Positions 42,049 through 50,547 of a DNA stretch of 64,000 bases are shown here, in pieces. The stretch spans positions 1 through 64,000 of the forward strand of contig JAVJTT010000011.1 in assembly GCA_040220135.1 (NCBI GenBank), written 5' to 3'. Made by a program: the position numbers and the translations under genes. Source of the DNA: CAJXMH01 sp040220135. Lineage in GTDB: Bacteria > Bacteroidota > Bacteroidia > Flavobacteriales_E > Vicingaceae. How positions within the stretch are numbered: position 1 is the stretch's first letter; every line of letters begins with the position of its first letter. Under the pieces are notes generated by a model. That model had not been told where the DNA came from. It worked only from the letters and a program-made list of their open reading frames with translations, and did not search any database.

Positions 42049-44112
42049 CTATTTAAACTTTTTAATCGCTCCTGATTTAATTCTTGCGAAATAATCATTC
42101 ATTTCATTTCTCACCTCTTTCGATAAGAGCAGTAATCCTAAAATATTAGGGAAGGCCATCCCTAAGATCATAAGGTCAGAAAAATCAAGCACTGCACCTA
42201 ATCCAACGGAAGAGCCAATTACTACAAAAACCAAAAAGATCAATTTATAAGAGTAATCTGCTGTTTTGCTTCCACCAAATAAATACGTCCAGGCTTTTAA
42301 ACCATAGTAAGACCAAGAGATCATGGTAGAAAAAGCAAACAAGAATATGGCAATAACAAGTACCACTTTGAACCAAGGAAAAACACTTCCAAAGGCAGCT
42401 GAGGTAAGCTCAGAACCTTCTAAGCCTGAAGTTCCGTCAGCAAAACCGGTAAAAACAAGTACTAAAGCGGTCATGGTACAAACCACTACAGTGTCTACAA
42501 AAGGCTCTAAAAGCGCTACGGTTCCTTCACTCACCGGCTCATCAGTTTTAGAGGCCGAGTGCGCTATGGAAGCGGATCCAACTCCTGCCTCGTTTGAAAA
42601 TGCAGCTCGTTGGAATCCGACAATTAACACCCCTATGATTCCTCCTTTGATAGCCGGAGCATTAAAGGCTCCATTGTAAATCTCAACAAACACATCACCT
42701 ACATTAGCAAAGTTCATCCCAATAATAATCAAGGCAAACAAGACATAAAGCCCTGCCATGAAAGGCACAATTTTATCTGTAACCTTAGCAATACTCTTGA
42801 TTCCGCCAATAATAACCACACCAACTAACAAAGCTAAGACCACCCCAAAAGGAGCTCCATAACCCTGAAGTCCAGTAAACTCACTTGAAAGTTGAGCAAA
42901 GGCTTGATTGGCTTGAAACATATTGCCGCCGCCAAAGGAGGCTCCAATACATAAAATTGAAAATACAACCGCCAAGACTTTTCCTAAGCCACCAAGGTTT
43001 TTTTTCTTTAAGCCTTCACTTAAATAATACATCGGTCCACCTGAAATTTCGCCTCGATCATTGATGGTTCTATATTTCACTCCAAGCGTACATTCGGTGA
43101 ATTTGCTAGCCATACCTAAAAGACCACAGATTATCATCCAAAAGGTAGCCCCGGGGCCGCCTAAGGTAATGGCAACAGCCACCCCCGCAATATTACCTAA
43201 GCCCACTGTTGCTGAAAGCGCTGTGGTTAAGGCTTGAAAATGAGAAACCTCTCCTTGACTTTCCGGATTATCGTAATCTCCTTTTACTAGAGAAATTGCG
43301 TGTTTCACTCCCCTTGCATTGATAAAACGCATGCGAATGGTAAAAAACAAAGCGCCCCCTACAAGCCAGATTACAATAAAGGGGATACCCTTTTTCTGAA
43401 CATCACCATTTGGATGAAGAACAGGTCGTGGTTCATCATAGGTAATTGCTGCTAAATTTTCTGCTCCAATTTCAATTACATCTTGAATGTTGCTTTCGTC
43501 ATAAATTACTTTTCCTTCTTTTATTTTATGCTGCAAAACGCCGGAAGCCTCTGCATAAACCTTAACATTCTCGCCCTCTCCTTGTGAAACAAGTGCTATA
43601 GCATCTCCTTTCTTCACCTTTTTACCTTCCTCTACCAACCATTGGCTGAGAACAATTTTAGTAATCTCGGGATTTGCCCAACCTGGGGCTTTAATCATTT
43701 TAGCATCTGCATAAACCACCGGGTCGTATAAACCAATGGCAGAAAAGGGATCCCAAAAAAGGAAACTGGTCATGTAGTTCACAATGGGCTTAAAAGAGGC
43801 ATTCATGTACTCTTCTATTGATTCTGCCGGAACCTTCCCGTTCAATAACTGCTCATCTCCATCGGAATCTGTAATTAAAACGGAAAAGCTACTCCCTTCG
43901 GTAATTCCTTCGCTAGAGTTTGATTTTCGATCTACATTTTGGTGCGACCATTTGTACAAAAATGGCGGTGCCCCTCCATCTATCTCTACAAATGCAACCC
44001 CATCGTTAATCTTTTTTGACGGATTGTCATACTTCAATTTAGCCTCAAAGTTTGACGCTGTTAATTGAATAGTTAAAAATGTTAATAGGAGCGGTAATAG
44101 CTTTCTAATCAT
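42049..44112 (-). CDS. Alanine/glycine:cation symporter (AGCS) with long extracytoplasmic N-terminal module
   Basis: 687 aa; typical AGCS carriers are about 450-570. Signal peptide 1-20. Residues about 38-86 read like one SprB-type repeat (GGAPPFLYKW, then VLITDSDGD). Residues about 145-217 look like a lipoyl/biotinyl-type hybrid barrel (WLVEEGKKVKKGDAIALVS, EASGVLQHKIKEG) without the modifiable DKA lysine. The permease starts near 242 (GIPFIVIWLVGGALFFTIRM) and has the family signatures GLGNIAGVAVAITLGGPGA and SNEAGVGSASIAHS. It imports alanine or glycine with Na+ or H+. The N-terminal module would face the periplasm; its job is unknown. Confidence 0.92.
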   Translation of the reverse strand: MIRKLLPLLLTFLTIQLTASNFEAKLKYDNPSKKINDGVAFVEIDGGAPPFLYKWSHQNVDRKSNSSEGITEGSSFSVLITDSDGDEQLLNGKVPAESIEEYMNASFKPIVNYMTSFLFWDPFSAIGLYDPVVYADAKMIKAPGWANPEITKIVLSQWLVEEGKKVKKGDAIALVSQGEGENVKVYAEASGVLQHKIKEGKVIYDESNIQDVIEIGAENLAAITYDEPRPVLHPNGDVQKKGIPFIVIWLVGGALFFTIRMRFINARGVKHAISLVKGDYDNPESQGEVSHFQALTTALSATVGLGNIAGVAVAITLGGPGATFWMIICGLLGMASKFTECTLGVKYRTINDRGEISGGPMYYLSEGLKKKNLGGLGKVLAVVFSILCIGASFGGGNMFQANQAFAQLSSEFTGLQGYGAPFGVVLALLVGVVIIGGIKSIAKVTDKIVPFMAGLYVLFALIIIGMNFANVGDVFVEIYNGAFNAPAIKGGIIGVLIVGFQRAAFSNEAGVGSASIAHSASKTDEPVSEGTVALLEPFVDTVVVCTMTALVLVFTGFADGTSGLEGSELTSAAFGSVFPWFKVVLVIAIFLFAFSTMISWSYYGLKAWTYLFGGSKTADYSYKLIFLVFVVIGSSVGLGAVLDFSDLMILGMAFPNILGLLLLSKEVRNEMNDYFARIKSGAIKKFK

Positions 44113-44135
44113 AGGTCATTTTTTTGCTAAGCCAA

Positions 44136-44143
44136 CAAATATA
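44136..44143 (-). promoter_or_regulatory. -7 element of the symporter operon
   Basis: TATATTTG on the minus strand, exact TAnnTTTG, 23 nt before the ATG at 44112. Confidence 0.55.
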
Positions 44144-44197
44144 ACTTAAATATAAAGCATGAAAAAGCGAAGGCCCTCTTAATAAAGAAAGGAATTC

Positions 44198-45097
44198 TTA
44201 GGTCTTGAGTTGCTGCTCCAAAATTGCTATTCCTTCTTCAAAAGAATGGGGCTGATAATCGAGCTCTCGATACGCCTTATCTAATATAAATCCGGTTTTG
44301 GGTGGACGTTTGGCTGCTTGATTAAGCGACTCAGAACTAATCTCTTCTACATAGGAGTCGTCTAAATCATAGTAAGCAGCTACTCTTTTTACGAGTTGAA
44401 CAATACTCATAAAGTCTTTGCCGGAAATGTGATAAATTCCCGTGGCAGATTTTGCCGCAGCGGAAACACAGGCAGCAGCTAGATCCTCCACTAAGGTTGG
44501 AGAACGAAACTGATCATTTACGATGGTTAGCTTTTGTTTCTTTTCTAAAGCGCTTTTGGCCCAAAGAACGATGTTTGAGCGACTCATGTCTTCAACTATG
44601 CCATAAACGATAATGGTTCTGATGATCGTCCATTTTACATTCGAAGATTGAATAAGTTTTTCAGCCTCCCACTTTGTTCTTCCATAATAACTTAATGGAT
44701 TTGGCCGGTCTTCTTCTTTATAAGGGCCATCTTCTCCATCAAACACAAAATCAGTTGACAGGTGAATGAGGTGTGTATCATGCTTTTCTGAGGCTTCGAT
44801 CAAATGTTTCACTGCTTCAACATTCAATTCCCAGCTACCTTCTTTGTCAGATTCGCAGGCATCAACGTTTGTCATGGCTGCTGTATTAATGACAACATCG
44901 GGCTGAAAGCTATTAAAGGCATTTAAAACTTCTTCTTTACGGCTAATATCTAAAGCTTGATACTTATATCTACTTTCATCACTAATTCTATTTTTACCTC
45001 TTGAGGTGGCAAGAAGCTCAAAACGCTGGTCATTCTTTAATTGGTGCACTAATTTTTGCCCCAACAAGCCATTACTCCCGGTAACTAAGATTCGCAT
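44198..45097 (-). CDS. RmlD-like NAD(P)-dependent sugar-nucleotide reductase
   Basis: 299 aa from the ATG at 45097, chosen because it overlaps the upstream stop by one base (TAATG) and begins MRILVTGSNG; an in-frame ATG 9 bp earlier is possible. Extended SDR/RmlD fold: Rossmann motif GSNGLLGQ, NTAAMTNVDACESD, catalytic YYGRTKWEAEK (Tyr-x-x-x-Lys) and a C-terminal substrate domain. RmlD reduces dTDP-4-keto-rhamnose, but no other rhamnose genes are here, so the true substrate is open. Last gene of the purM-to-rmlD run. Confidence 0.88.
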   Translation of the reverse strand: MRILVTGSNGLLGQKLVHQLKNDQRFELLATSRGKNRISDESRYKYQALDISRKEEVLNAFNSFQPDVVINTAAMTNVDACESDKEGSWELNVEAVKHLIEASEKHDTHLIHLSTDFVFDGEDGPYKEEDRPNPLSYYGRTKWEAEKLIQSSNVKWTIIRTIIVYGIVEDMSRSNIVLWAKSALEKKQKLTIVNDQFRSPTLVEDLAAACVSAAAKSATGIYHISGKDFMSIVQLVKRVAAYYDLDDSYVEEISSESLNQAAKRPPKTGFILDKAYRELDYQPHSFEEGIAILEQQLKT

Positions 45098-46101
45098 TAC
45101 TCCCATCTTTTCAAATCTTCTATTTGGTTTTTCATTCCTAAAACAAAAAGCTTAGACCCTTCAGTAATCGTCGTATCAGGAGCAGGATTTAACACATACT
45201 CACCATCAATTGACTTTAGACCTACAATGTTAGCGCCTGATCTTTTTCTTACATGTAAATCTTTAATTGAGCGACCCTTAAACTCAGCTGGAAGGCTTTC
45301 GTAGCTTATTTCTTCCAATGAAATATTGTTGTCTTGTCCGCTTAAGTGATTAAAGAACTCCACTACATCAGGTTTTATGACTAGAGAGGCCATGTGTGTG
45401 CCTCCTACTTTATCGGGCATTACTACATTATCGGCTCCAGCCATACGGAGTTTCTTATCTGTAGTATCACGAGAAGCTCGGCTAATAATTAACAAATTCG
45501 GGTTCATTTCACGAGCGGTTAGCACCACAAATACGTTGTCAGCATCTTCAGGCAAGGTAGTAATCAATGCTTTGGCTTTCTCAATACCCGCATTGATCAG
45601 CACTTTATCACTGGTTGCATCCCCTTCATAGTAATTTTTGTGTCCCTCGGCCTTTAATTGCTCAATGATTTCTTCATTTCTTTCAATTAGAACATAGGGT
45701 TGATTGGAGGTTTCAAGTTCATGAATAATTTGCTTTCCATTCCTACCAAATCCGCAAACAATGATATGATTCTTCATTTCTTTGATCTTTTTGATCTTTT
45801 TAAGTTCATTCAAATGGCGTCTAAATTCACCATCTAAAAGATAGGATGAAATGACACTTAATGCGTAGGCAAAAGTACCAAAACTGGTTACGATCAGGAA
45901 TGCGGTAAAAAAACGACCACTTTCTGAAAGGGGCCTAATTTCCTGAAAACCCACAGTTGATATAGTGATGATGGTAAAATAGAAAGCTTCGCCAAAAGTG
46001 TAATCTTCAATTAGCATGTAACCCACAACCCCTATAAAGGAAATGAGCGCTAATATAATGGAAGTGATGTAGAGTTTTCGGAATTGTGAAATTTGCAACA
46101 C
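45097..46101 (-). CDS. Two-helix potassium channel with TrkA/RCK domain
   Basis: 334 aa, probable GTG start. Two transmembrane helices (about 10-30 and 65-88) flank a pore loop with the filter TVGFQ (49-53) in place of the canonical TVGYG. RCK (TrkA-N) Rossmann domain with CGFGRNG near 117-122 and acidic ligand sites, then a TrkA-C domain (about 250-330: LEEISYESLPAEFKGRSIKDL, GSKLFVLG). The layout is that of MthK-type ligand-gated K+ channels. The Gln in the filter raises doubt about strict K+ selectivity. It overlaps rmlD by one base. Confidence 0.88.
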   Translation of the reverse strand: MLQISQFRKLYITSIILALISFIGVVGYMLIEDYTFGEAFYFTIITISTVGFQEIRPLSESGRFFTAFLIVTSFGTFAYALSVISSYLLDGEFRRHLNELKKIKKIKEMKNHIIVCGFGRNGKQIIHELETSNQPYVLIERNEEIIEQLKAEGHKNYYEGDATSDKVLINAGIEKAKALITTLPEDADNVFVVLTAREMNPNLLIISRASRDTTDKKLRMAGADNVVMPDKVGGTHMASLVIKPDVVEFFNHLSGQDNNISLEEISYESLPAEFKGRSIKDLHVRKRSGANIVGLKSIDGEYVLNPAPDTTITEGSKLFVLGMKNQIEDLKRWE

Positions 46102-46112
46102 AAATTCAGTTT

Positions 46113-46337
46113 TTAAAGATCCCAGATCGTTTTTCTACGTTTTAATTTAAAATGGTGTTTGTGCTCTAAAACAAAAGCCATAACCAAATAAACAATTAAT
46201 GGCGAACCAAGCGTCAGAAATGAGGTGTAGATGAAGTAAAGTCGAATTTTTGAGCTTTTTATCCCTAGCTTTTTACCCCACCAAGCACAAACTCCAAAAG
46301 CATGTTTTTCGAAAAAATCCTGAATCTGTTGAATCAT
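46113..46337 (-). CDS. PspC-domain small membrane protein
   Basis: 74 aa. PspC pattern: FGVCAWWGKKLGIKSSKIRLYFIYTSFLTLGSPLIVYLVMAFVL, with one hydrophobic hairpin (about 33-58) and a basic tail. Relatives sense envelope stress in the phage-shock response, but many Bacteroidota PspC-like proteins are uncharacterised. 1 bp after the DUF2851 gene and 11 bp before the channel gene. Confidence 0.82.
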   Translation of the reverse strand: MIQQIQDFFEKHAFGVCAWWGKKLGIKSSKIRLYFIYTSFLTLGSPLIVYLVMAFVLEHKHHFKLKRRKTIWDL

Positions 46338-46338
46338 C

Positions 46339-47616
46339 TTAAGCTTGCGTTATTAAAGCGTTTCCGAGCATGCAATTTAGGCATTTTTTCAATTCACAAT
46401 ACTCTTTCTTCAACTGAATCATTCCTTGGCTGTCTCCTGCGTGCCTTGCCGAAAGACCTATTTCTAACCACTTTCTGACCAACTTATTCTTTTCTGCAGG
46501 TAACTTTTCCAGCAGATCTACGGCTTTATCTTTCATCTTTTGATTGTCGGTTTTGATGCCGTAAGTGAACATGATGGGGCAAACAACATTAATCAGTAAT
46601 AGATGAATGGAAGCCTTCCCTAATTTCTTTTTCTGCTTTCTAGCAGCCGGCACATCTAAACGATAATGGGCTTCCCAATAAGGTGAGGCTTCTAGTGAAA
46701 AAAGTGCTTCCAATTGCTCTAGCTGTTCGGCATTTATGACTTTCTGAAAAAGGTTTTCACTTTGACTCAGTAACTTTGCCAATTGCGCGATTCGGATGGT
46801 TGGAAAGTTTGATGGTCTCATTCGACTGAACTTCCATAAATGTCCTTCCATGGCTTTCAGCTGGTATTTTTTACGCTGGAACTCATATGCCGCTTTTAGT
46901 TTTTTCGGATAGCTTCCCTTAAAATCCTGATTTAACAGGCCGGCCTGTCCTAAAAGCAAAGCCTCTATTTGAAATAAGTCGGTTTGATTTTTTCTGATTA
47001 TCTTAAAGGGAAGCGAAGTAGCGAGCAATTCAAATGGTGTAGCATTTACCTTAAAACCAAAATATTTGCATAGCAAATGGTAAAAAGCTTGCTCCCAATC
47101 GTTTTGATGCAATTCTAAAATTTGATTGATTCGTCTTGATTTAACCTCTAACCTTTCCACCAACATGCGCTCTACTTGAAGCGCTTTTAAACTAGGGTCT
47201 AGATTGTTAAGTTGAGACTGGCAAGGCACCCAATCTTTACCATTGGTTAAGTTTTGATACTGCTCCAACTTGCTTTTGCTAACTCTTCCTTTCAACTCTA
47301 AAGTGGGAATTAACTCTCCATTCTTTCTTTTCACCACTTTATCGGCTTCCCACACAACATGTAAAATAACCTTATCGTAAGCTTTATCGGTTTGGTGTTG
47401 ATGCCGGAACCAATCGCTAGACTTAAGATGCAATTCCACATTTCCTGCCCAACGGGTTCCGGCTAATCGTATTTGACCGTTAAAAAAATCAGGTCCGGCA
47501 TCGTGATTGTGAACTCCAACTTTTAGCAAATCCAACTTCTCTCCATCAGTTGTGGTAAGCCCTTGCTGGTTAAAAAGTTTAAATTTCCAGATGTAGTGCA
47601 AAAAATCCTCTTCCAT
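46339..47616 (-). CDS. DUF2851 family protein
   Basis: 425 aa, soluble. DUF2851 features: EDFLHYIWKFKLF, GVHNHDAGPDFFNGQIRL, WAGNVELHLKSSDWFRHQHQTDKAYDKVILHVVWE. A C-terminal Cys cluster (CELKKCLNCMLG) may bind metal. The N-terminal part resembles a nuclease-like core with acidic and His residues, but no activity is known. Conserved across Bacteroidota; function unknown. Confidence 0.88.
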   Translation of the reverse strand: MEEDFLHYIWKFKLFNQQGLTTTDGEKLDLLKVGVHNHDAGPDFFNGQIRLAGTRWAGNVELHLKSSDWFRHQHQTDKAYDKVILHVVWEADKVVKRKNGELIPTLELKGRVSKSKLEQYQNLTNGKDWVPCQSQLNNLDPSLKALQVERMLVERLEVKSRRINQILELHQNDWEQAFYHLLCKYFGFKVNATPFELLATSLPFKIIRKNQTDLFQIEALLLGQAGLLNQDFKGSYPKKLKAAYEFQRKKYQLKAMEGHLWKFSRMRPSNFPTIRIAQLAKLLSQSENLFQKVINAEQLEQLEALFSLEASPYWEAHYRLDVPAARKQKKKLGKASIHLLLINVVCPIMFTYGIKTDNQKMKDKAVDLLEKLPAEKNKLVRKWLEIGLSARHAGDSQGMIQLKKEYCELKKCLNCMLGNALITQA

Positions 47617-47656
47617 CGTTTAGCTAAAGTATTAAAAATGAAAGATGTAATTAAGC

Positions 47657-48652
47657 CTATTTCAGTTTACCCTGTTTATATTTTTCCTTTCGATAAGATT
47701 CAGTGCCAATGTTTATCATCCATTTACCATGCTTTTTTCCCTCTCGATACTTGCCTCTAATTCGAAGAGAACCATCAGGAGAGTATTCTTTCCAATCGCC
47801 ATCTAATTTGCCATAATCATAATGAGCATAGCGAAAGATATTTCCATTGGGGTAGTATATTTTATAGAGTCCATTCAGCTTTCCTTGATAAATATACTTT
47901 ACAACCGCAGTTTGATTTTGGTTTTCCATAAAAACGGCTTTCTGTAAAGTTGGATGATCCATTGAATCTGGAGAAACATAACGCACAGGATAAGACTTCA
48001 ATATATCTTCGCCTATTACTGGAAGCATTAGAGTGTCAAACTTTCGATACGGCACTTCTTTTCTCTCTCCGTCAACCGACTGACTGCTGTCTTTCGAATT
48101 TAAGTCGACCAGGTCTTTCATTTTTTCAAATACTGTAGGTTTTGAAGTAAGTTTCCCTTCTTCATAAAATACTTTTCGGTATGCTGCAGTTCCAACATTA
48201 TACTCCCACTTTCCGTGTTTTTTACCATTTTTATAACGCCCTTGAAAGTGCTTCACTCGATTGATGTAAAATCCATGACGCTTGCCATTTCGATATTTTG
48301 CCTTCTGACGCACTAAACCATCAGGCCCATAGTACGTCCAATCACCATGCATTTTGCCAGCTTGGTAGATGGCTAATATCATTAAGCGCCCAGAAGGGTA
48401 AAACTCTTTATAGATACCACTTTGCTTACCATAGTAATAGTGCTTTTCATAAGCCACTTGATAAGGTTTCTCTTTAAAGTAGGCTTTCAACTCTCCGTTC
48501 TTGAGTGAGTCTAAATCTTTGTAGATCAAGTCGAATTCCAGAGTGTCGTCTGGGTAGTATACATTTATCTTCTCTGGCTGTGCTATGACGCTGAAGATAA
48601 AGGTGAAAAATAAAGTTAGAAAACTACCTGTATAATGTCTTGCTTTAGACAT
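47657..48652 (-). CDS. MORN-like repeat (YwqK family) secreted protein
   Basis: 331 aa. Signal peptide (about 1-24, SVIAQ), then two blocks of MORN-variant repeats of the G.[KM]HG.W..Y...G type (about 80-175 and 250-331), for example GKMHGDWTYYGPDG, NGKKHGKWEYN and GKLDGDWKEYSPDG. Annotation pipelines often call this family a YwqK antitoxin, a name I would not take as a function: there is no toxin gene nearby. It overlaps pyrF by 8 bp. Confidence 0.85.
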   Translation of the reverse strand: MSKARHYTGSFLTLFFTFIFSVIAQPEKINVYYPDDTLEFDLIYKDLDSLKNGELKAYFKEKPYQVAYEKHYYYGKQSGIYKEFYPSGRLMILAIYQAGKMHGDWTYYGPDGLVRQKAKYRNGKRHGFYINRVKHFQGRYKNGKKHGKWEYNVGTAAYRKVFYEEGKLTSKPTVFEKMKDLVDLNSKDSSQSVDGERKEVPYRKFDTLMLPVIGEDILKSYPVRYVSPDSMDHPTLQKAVFMENQNQTAVVKYIYQGKLNGLYKIYYPNGNIFRYAHYDYGKLDGDWKEYSPDGSLRIRGKYREGKKHGKWMINIGTESYRKEKYKQGKLK

Positions 48653-49448
48653 AGGTGGCCATTTGATTTTGTATTGCTAAAGCTGCTTCTCTTGCCTTTT
48701 GGTCAAAGTCCTGCTCTTTTCCTGCATAAATTACACCACGAGAAGAGTTTACGAGTAATCCAATGTCTGAGTTTAATCCATTTTGACAAACTTCGTCAAG
48801 ACTTCCTCCTTGGGCCCCAACCCCGGGGACAAGTAAAAAGTGATTTGGTATTACCTTCCGCACTAGCTGAAGGTGTTCTGCTTTGGTCGCTCCCACAACA
48901 TACATCATATTCTCCTCAGTACCCCATTTTTGAGACGTTTCCAAAACCTTCTCAAACAACATGCTTCCTTCCTCTAGTTTTTGAAACTGAAAATCAAAGG
49001 CACCTTGATTTGAGGTTAATCCTAATACTATAGCCCACTTTCCTTGGTGTTGAAGAAATGGAGTAACGGAGTCACTTCCCATGTAGGGAGCTACTGTAAC
49101 TGAATCAAAATTGTAGGTTTCAAAAAAGGTTTTAGCGTAACTTAAACTAGTATTGCCAATATCACCCCGCTTGGCATCTGCAATTGTAAAAATGTTTTTT
49201 GGAATGTAGTCAATGGTCTTTTTTAAACTCTCCCACCCTTTGGCACCCATAGCCTCATAAAATGCTAGATTAGGCTTATAAGCTACGACTAAGTCTCTGG
49301 TTGCATCTATTATTCGCTTATTAAATTCAAAAACTGGATCGTCAAAGTCATTTAGAAAGCTAGGAATCTTTTGAAGGTCTGTGTCCAGTCCTACACAAAG
49401 AAAGCTTTTCTTCTTTTTTATCTGCTCAACTAATGCCTTTCTATTCAT
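48645..49448 (-). CDS. pyrF: Orotidine 5'-phosphate decarboxylase (type 2)
   Basis: 267 aa, the longer type 2 form. CVGLDTDLQKIP, YKPNLAFYEAMGAKG, catalytic DAKRGDIGNT with the Asp-x-Lys-x-x-Asp charge network, and PGVGAQGG phosphate loop. It makes UMP in pyrimidine synthesis. 2 bp downstream of prfA. Confidence 0.96.
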   Translation of the reverse strand: MNRKALVEQIKKKKSFLCVGLDTDLQKIPSFLNDFDDPVFEFNKRIIDATRDLVVAYKPNLAFYEAMGAKGWESLKKTIDYIPKNIFTIADAKRGDIGNTSLSYAKTFFETYNFDSVTVAPYMGSDSVTPFLQHQGKWAIVLGLTSNQGAFDFQFQKLEEGSMLFEKVLETSQKWGTEENMMYVVGATKAEHLQLVRKVIPNHFLLVPGVGAQGGSLDEVCQNGLNSDIGLLVNSSRGVIYAGKEQDFDQKAREAALAIQNQMATYV

Positions 49449-49450
49449 TT

Positions 49451-50545
49451 TTAAACTGCATTATCATCTTCTAAACCAGCCTTCAATTTTTCTGCATTTT
49501 CTGCCACTCTTAGTGCTTCAATTACTTCGTCTATTTCTCCATTTATAATAGCATCAAGGTTATACAAGGTTAAATTGATCCGGTGATCGGTTACCCTTCC
49601 TTGCGGGTAATTATACGTTCTAATTTTGGCCGAACGGTCTCCGGTAGAAACCTGGGACTTTCTTTCAGCTGCAATTTCCTTTTCTTTCTTTTCTACTTCA
49701 CTTTCATACAATTTAGTACGAAGCACCTTCATGGCTTTTTCGTAGTTCTTAAGCTGAGAACGGCCATCTTGACATTCTACCACTACTCCAGTAGGAACAT
49801 GCGTTAAACGCACGGCAGATTCTGTTTTATTAACGTGCTGCCCTCCTGCCCCTGAAGCCCGGAAGGTGTCTTTTTTTATATCTGCTGGGTTCACTTTAAC
49901 ATCCACTTCATCGGCTTCTGGCAATACGGCTACAGTGGCGGCAGAGGTATGCACCCGACCTTGGGTTTCAGTTTGAGGGACTCGCTGCACACGGTGCACT
50001 CCGGATTCGAACTTCATAATGCCATAAACATTGGCTCCGGTGACTTCAAAACTAATTTCTTTAAAGCCTCCTGAAGTTCCTTCATTTATCGTGGTGATCT
50101 CATGCTTCCACCCTTTTGACTCGATGTATTTCGTATACATGCGATAAAGGTCACCGGCAAAAATACTGGCTTCATCACCTCCGGTACCGGCTCGAATTTC
50201 AATAATCACGTTTTTATTATCATCCGGATCCTTGGGGATCAACATCAATTTAATCTTCTCTTCAAGCGGACCTACTTTGTCTTCAAACTCTTCTAGTTCT
50301 GCTTTTGCCATTTCCTTAAATTCTTCATCCTGTTCTTCTTTTAAGATGGCTTTTGAAGATTCAATATTGTCTAAAATATGTTTGTATTCTTCATAGGTTT
50401 CCACAATTTCCTTTAAATCGCTATACTCTTTATTTAGCTTTACATAGCGATTCATGTCAGCAATGATATCAGGATCTACAATTTGCTGTGCGACTTCCTT
50501 GTAGCGATCGTTTATGGAAGCTAATTTTTCTAAAAGATTACTCAT
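49451..50545 (-). CDS. prfA: Peptide chain release factor 1
   Basis: 364 aa. Peptidyl-tRNA hydrolysis motif GAGGQHVNKTESAVRLTH (GGQ), stop-codon recognition tripeptide of the RF1 P-x-T type (VPQTETQGR), and the coiled N-terminal domain. Reads UAA and UAG. Complete, with no programmed frameshift, as expected for RF1. Encoded between purM and pyrF with 2-bp gaps. Confidence 0.97.
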   Translation of the reverse strand: MSNLLEKLASINDRYKEVAQQIVDPDIIADMNRYVKLNKEYSDLKEIVETYEEYKHILDNIESSKAILKEEQDEEFKEMAKAELEEFEDKVGPLEEKIKLMLIPKDPDDNKNVIIEIRAGTGGDEASIFAGDLYRMYTKYIESKGWKHEITTINEGTSGGFKEISFEVTGANVYGIMKFESGVHRVQRVPQTETQGRVHTSAATVAVLPEADEVDVKVNPADIKKDTFRASGAGGQHVNKTESAVRLTHVPTGVVVECQDGRSQLKNYEKAMKVLRTKLYESEVEKKEKEIAAERKSQVSTGDRSAKIRTYNYPQGRVTDHRINLTLYNLDAIINGEIDEVIEALRVAENAEKLKAGLEDDNAV

Positions 50546-50547
50546 AA

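Noticed and set aside
47657..48652. Toxin-antitoxin system suggested by the YwqK family name
   Set aside because: The gene is a secreted MORN-repeat protein between pyrF and DUF2851, with no toxin candidate beside it.
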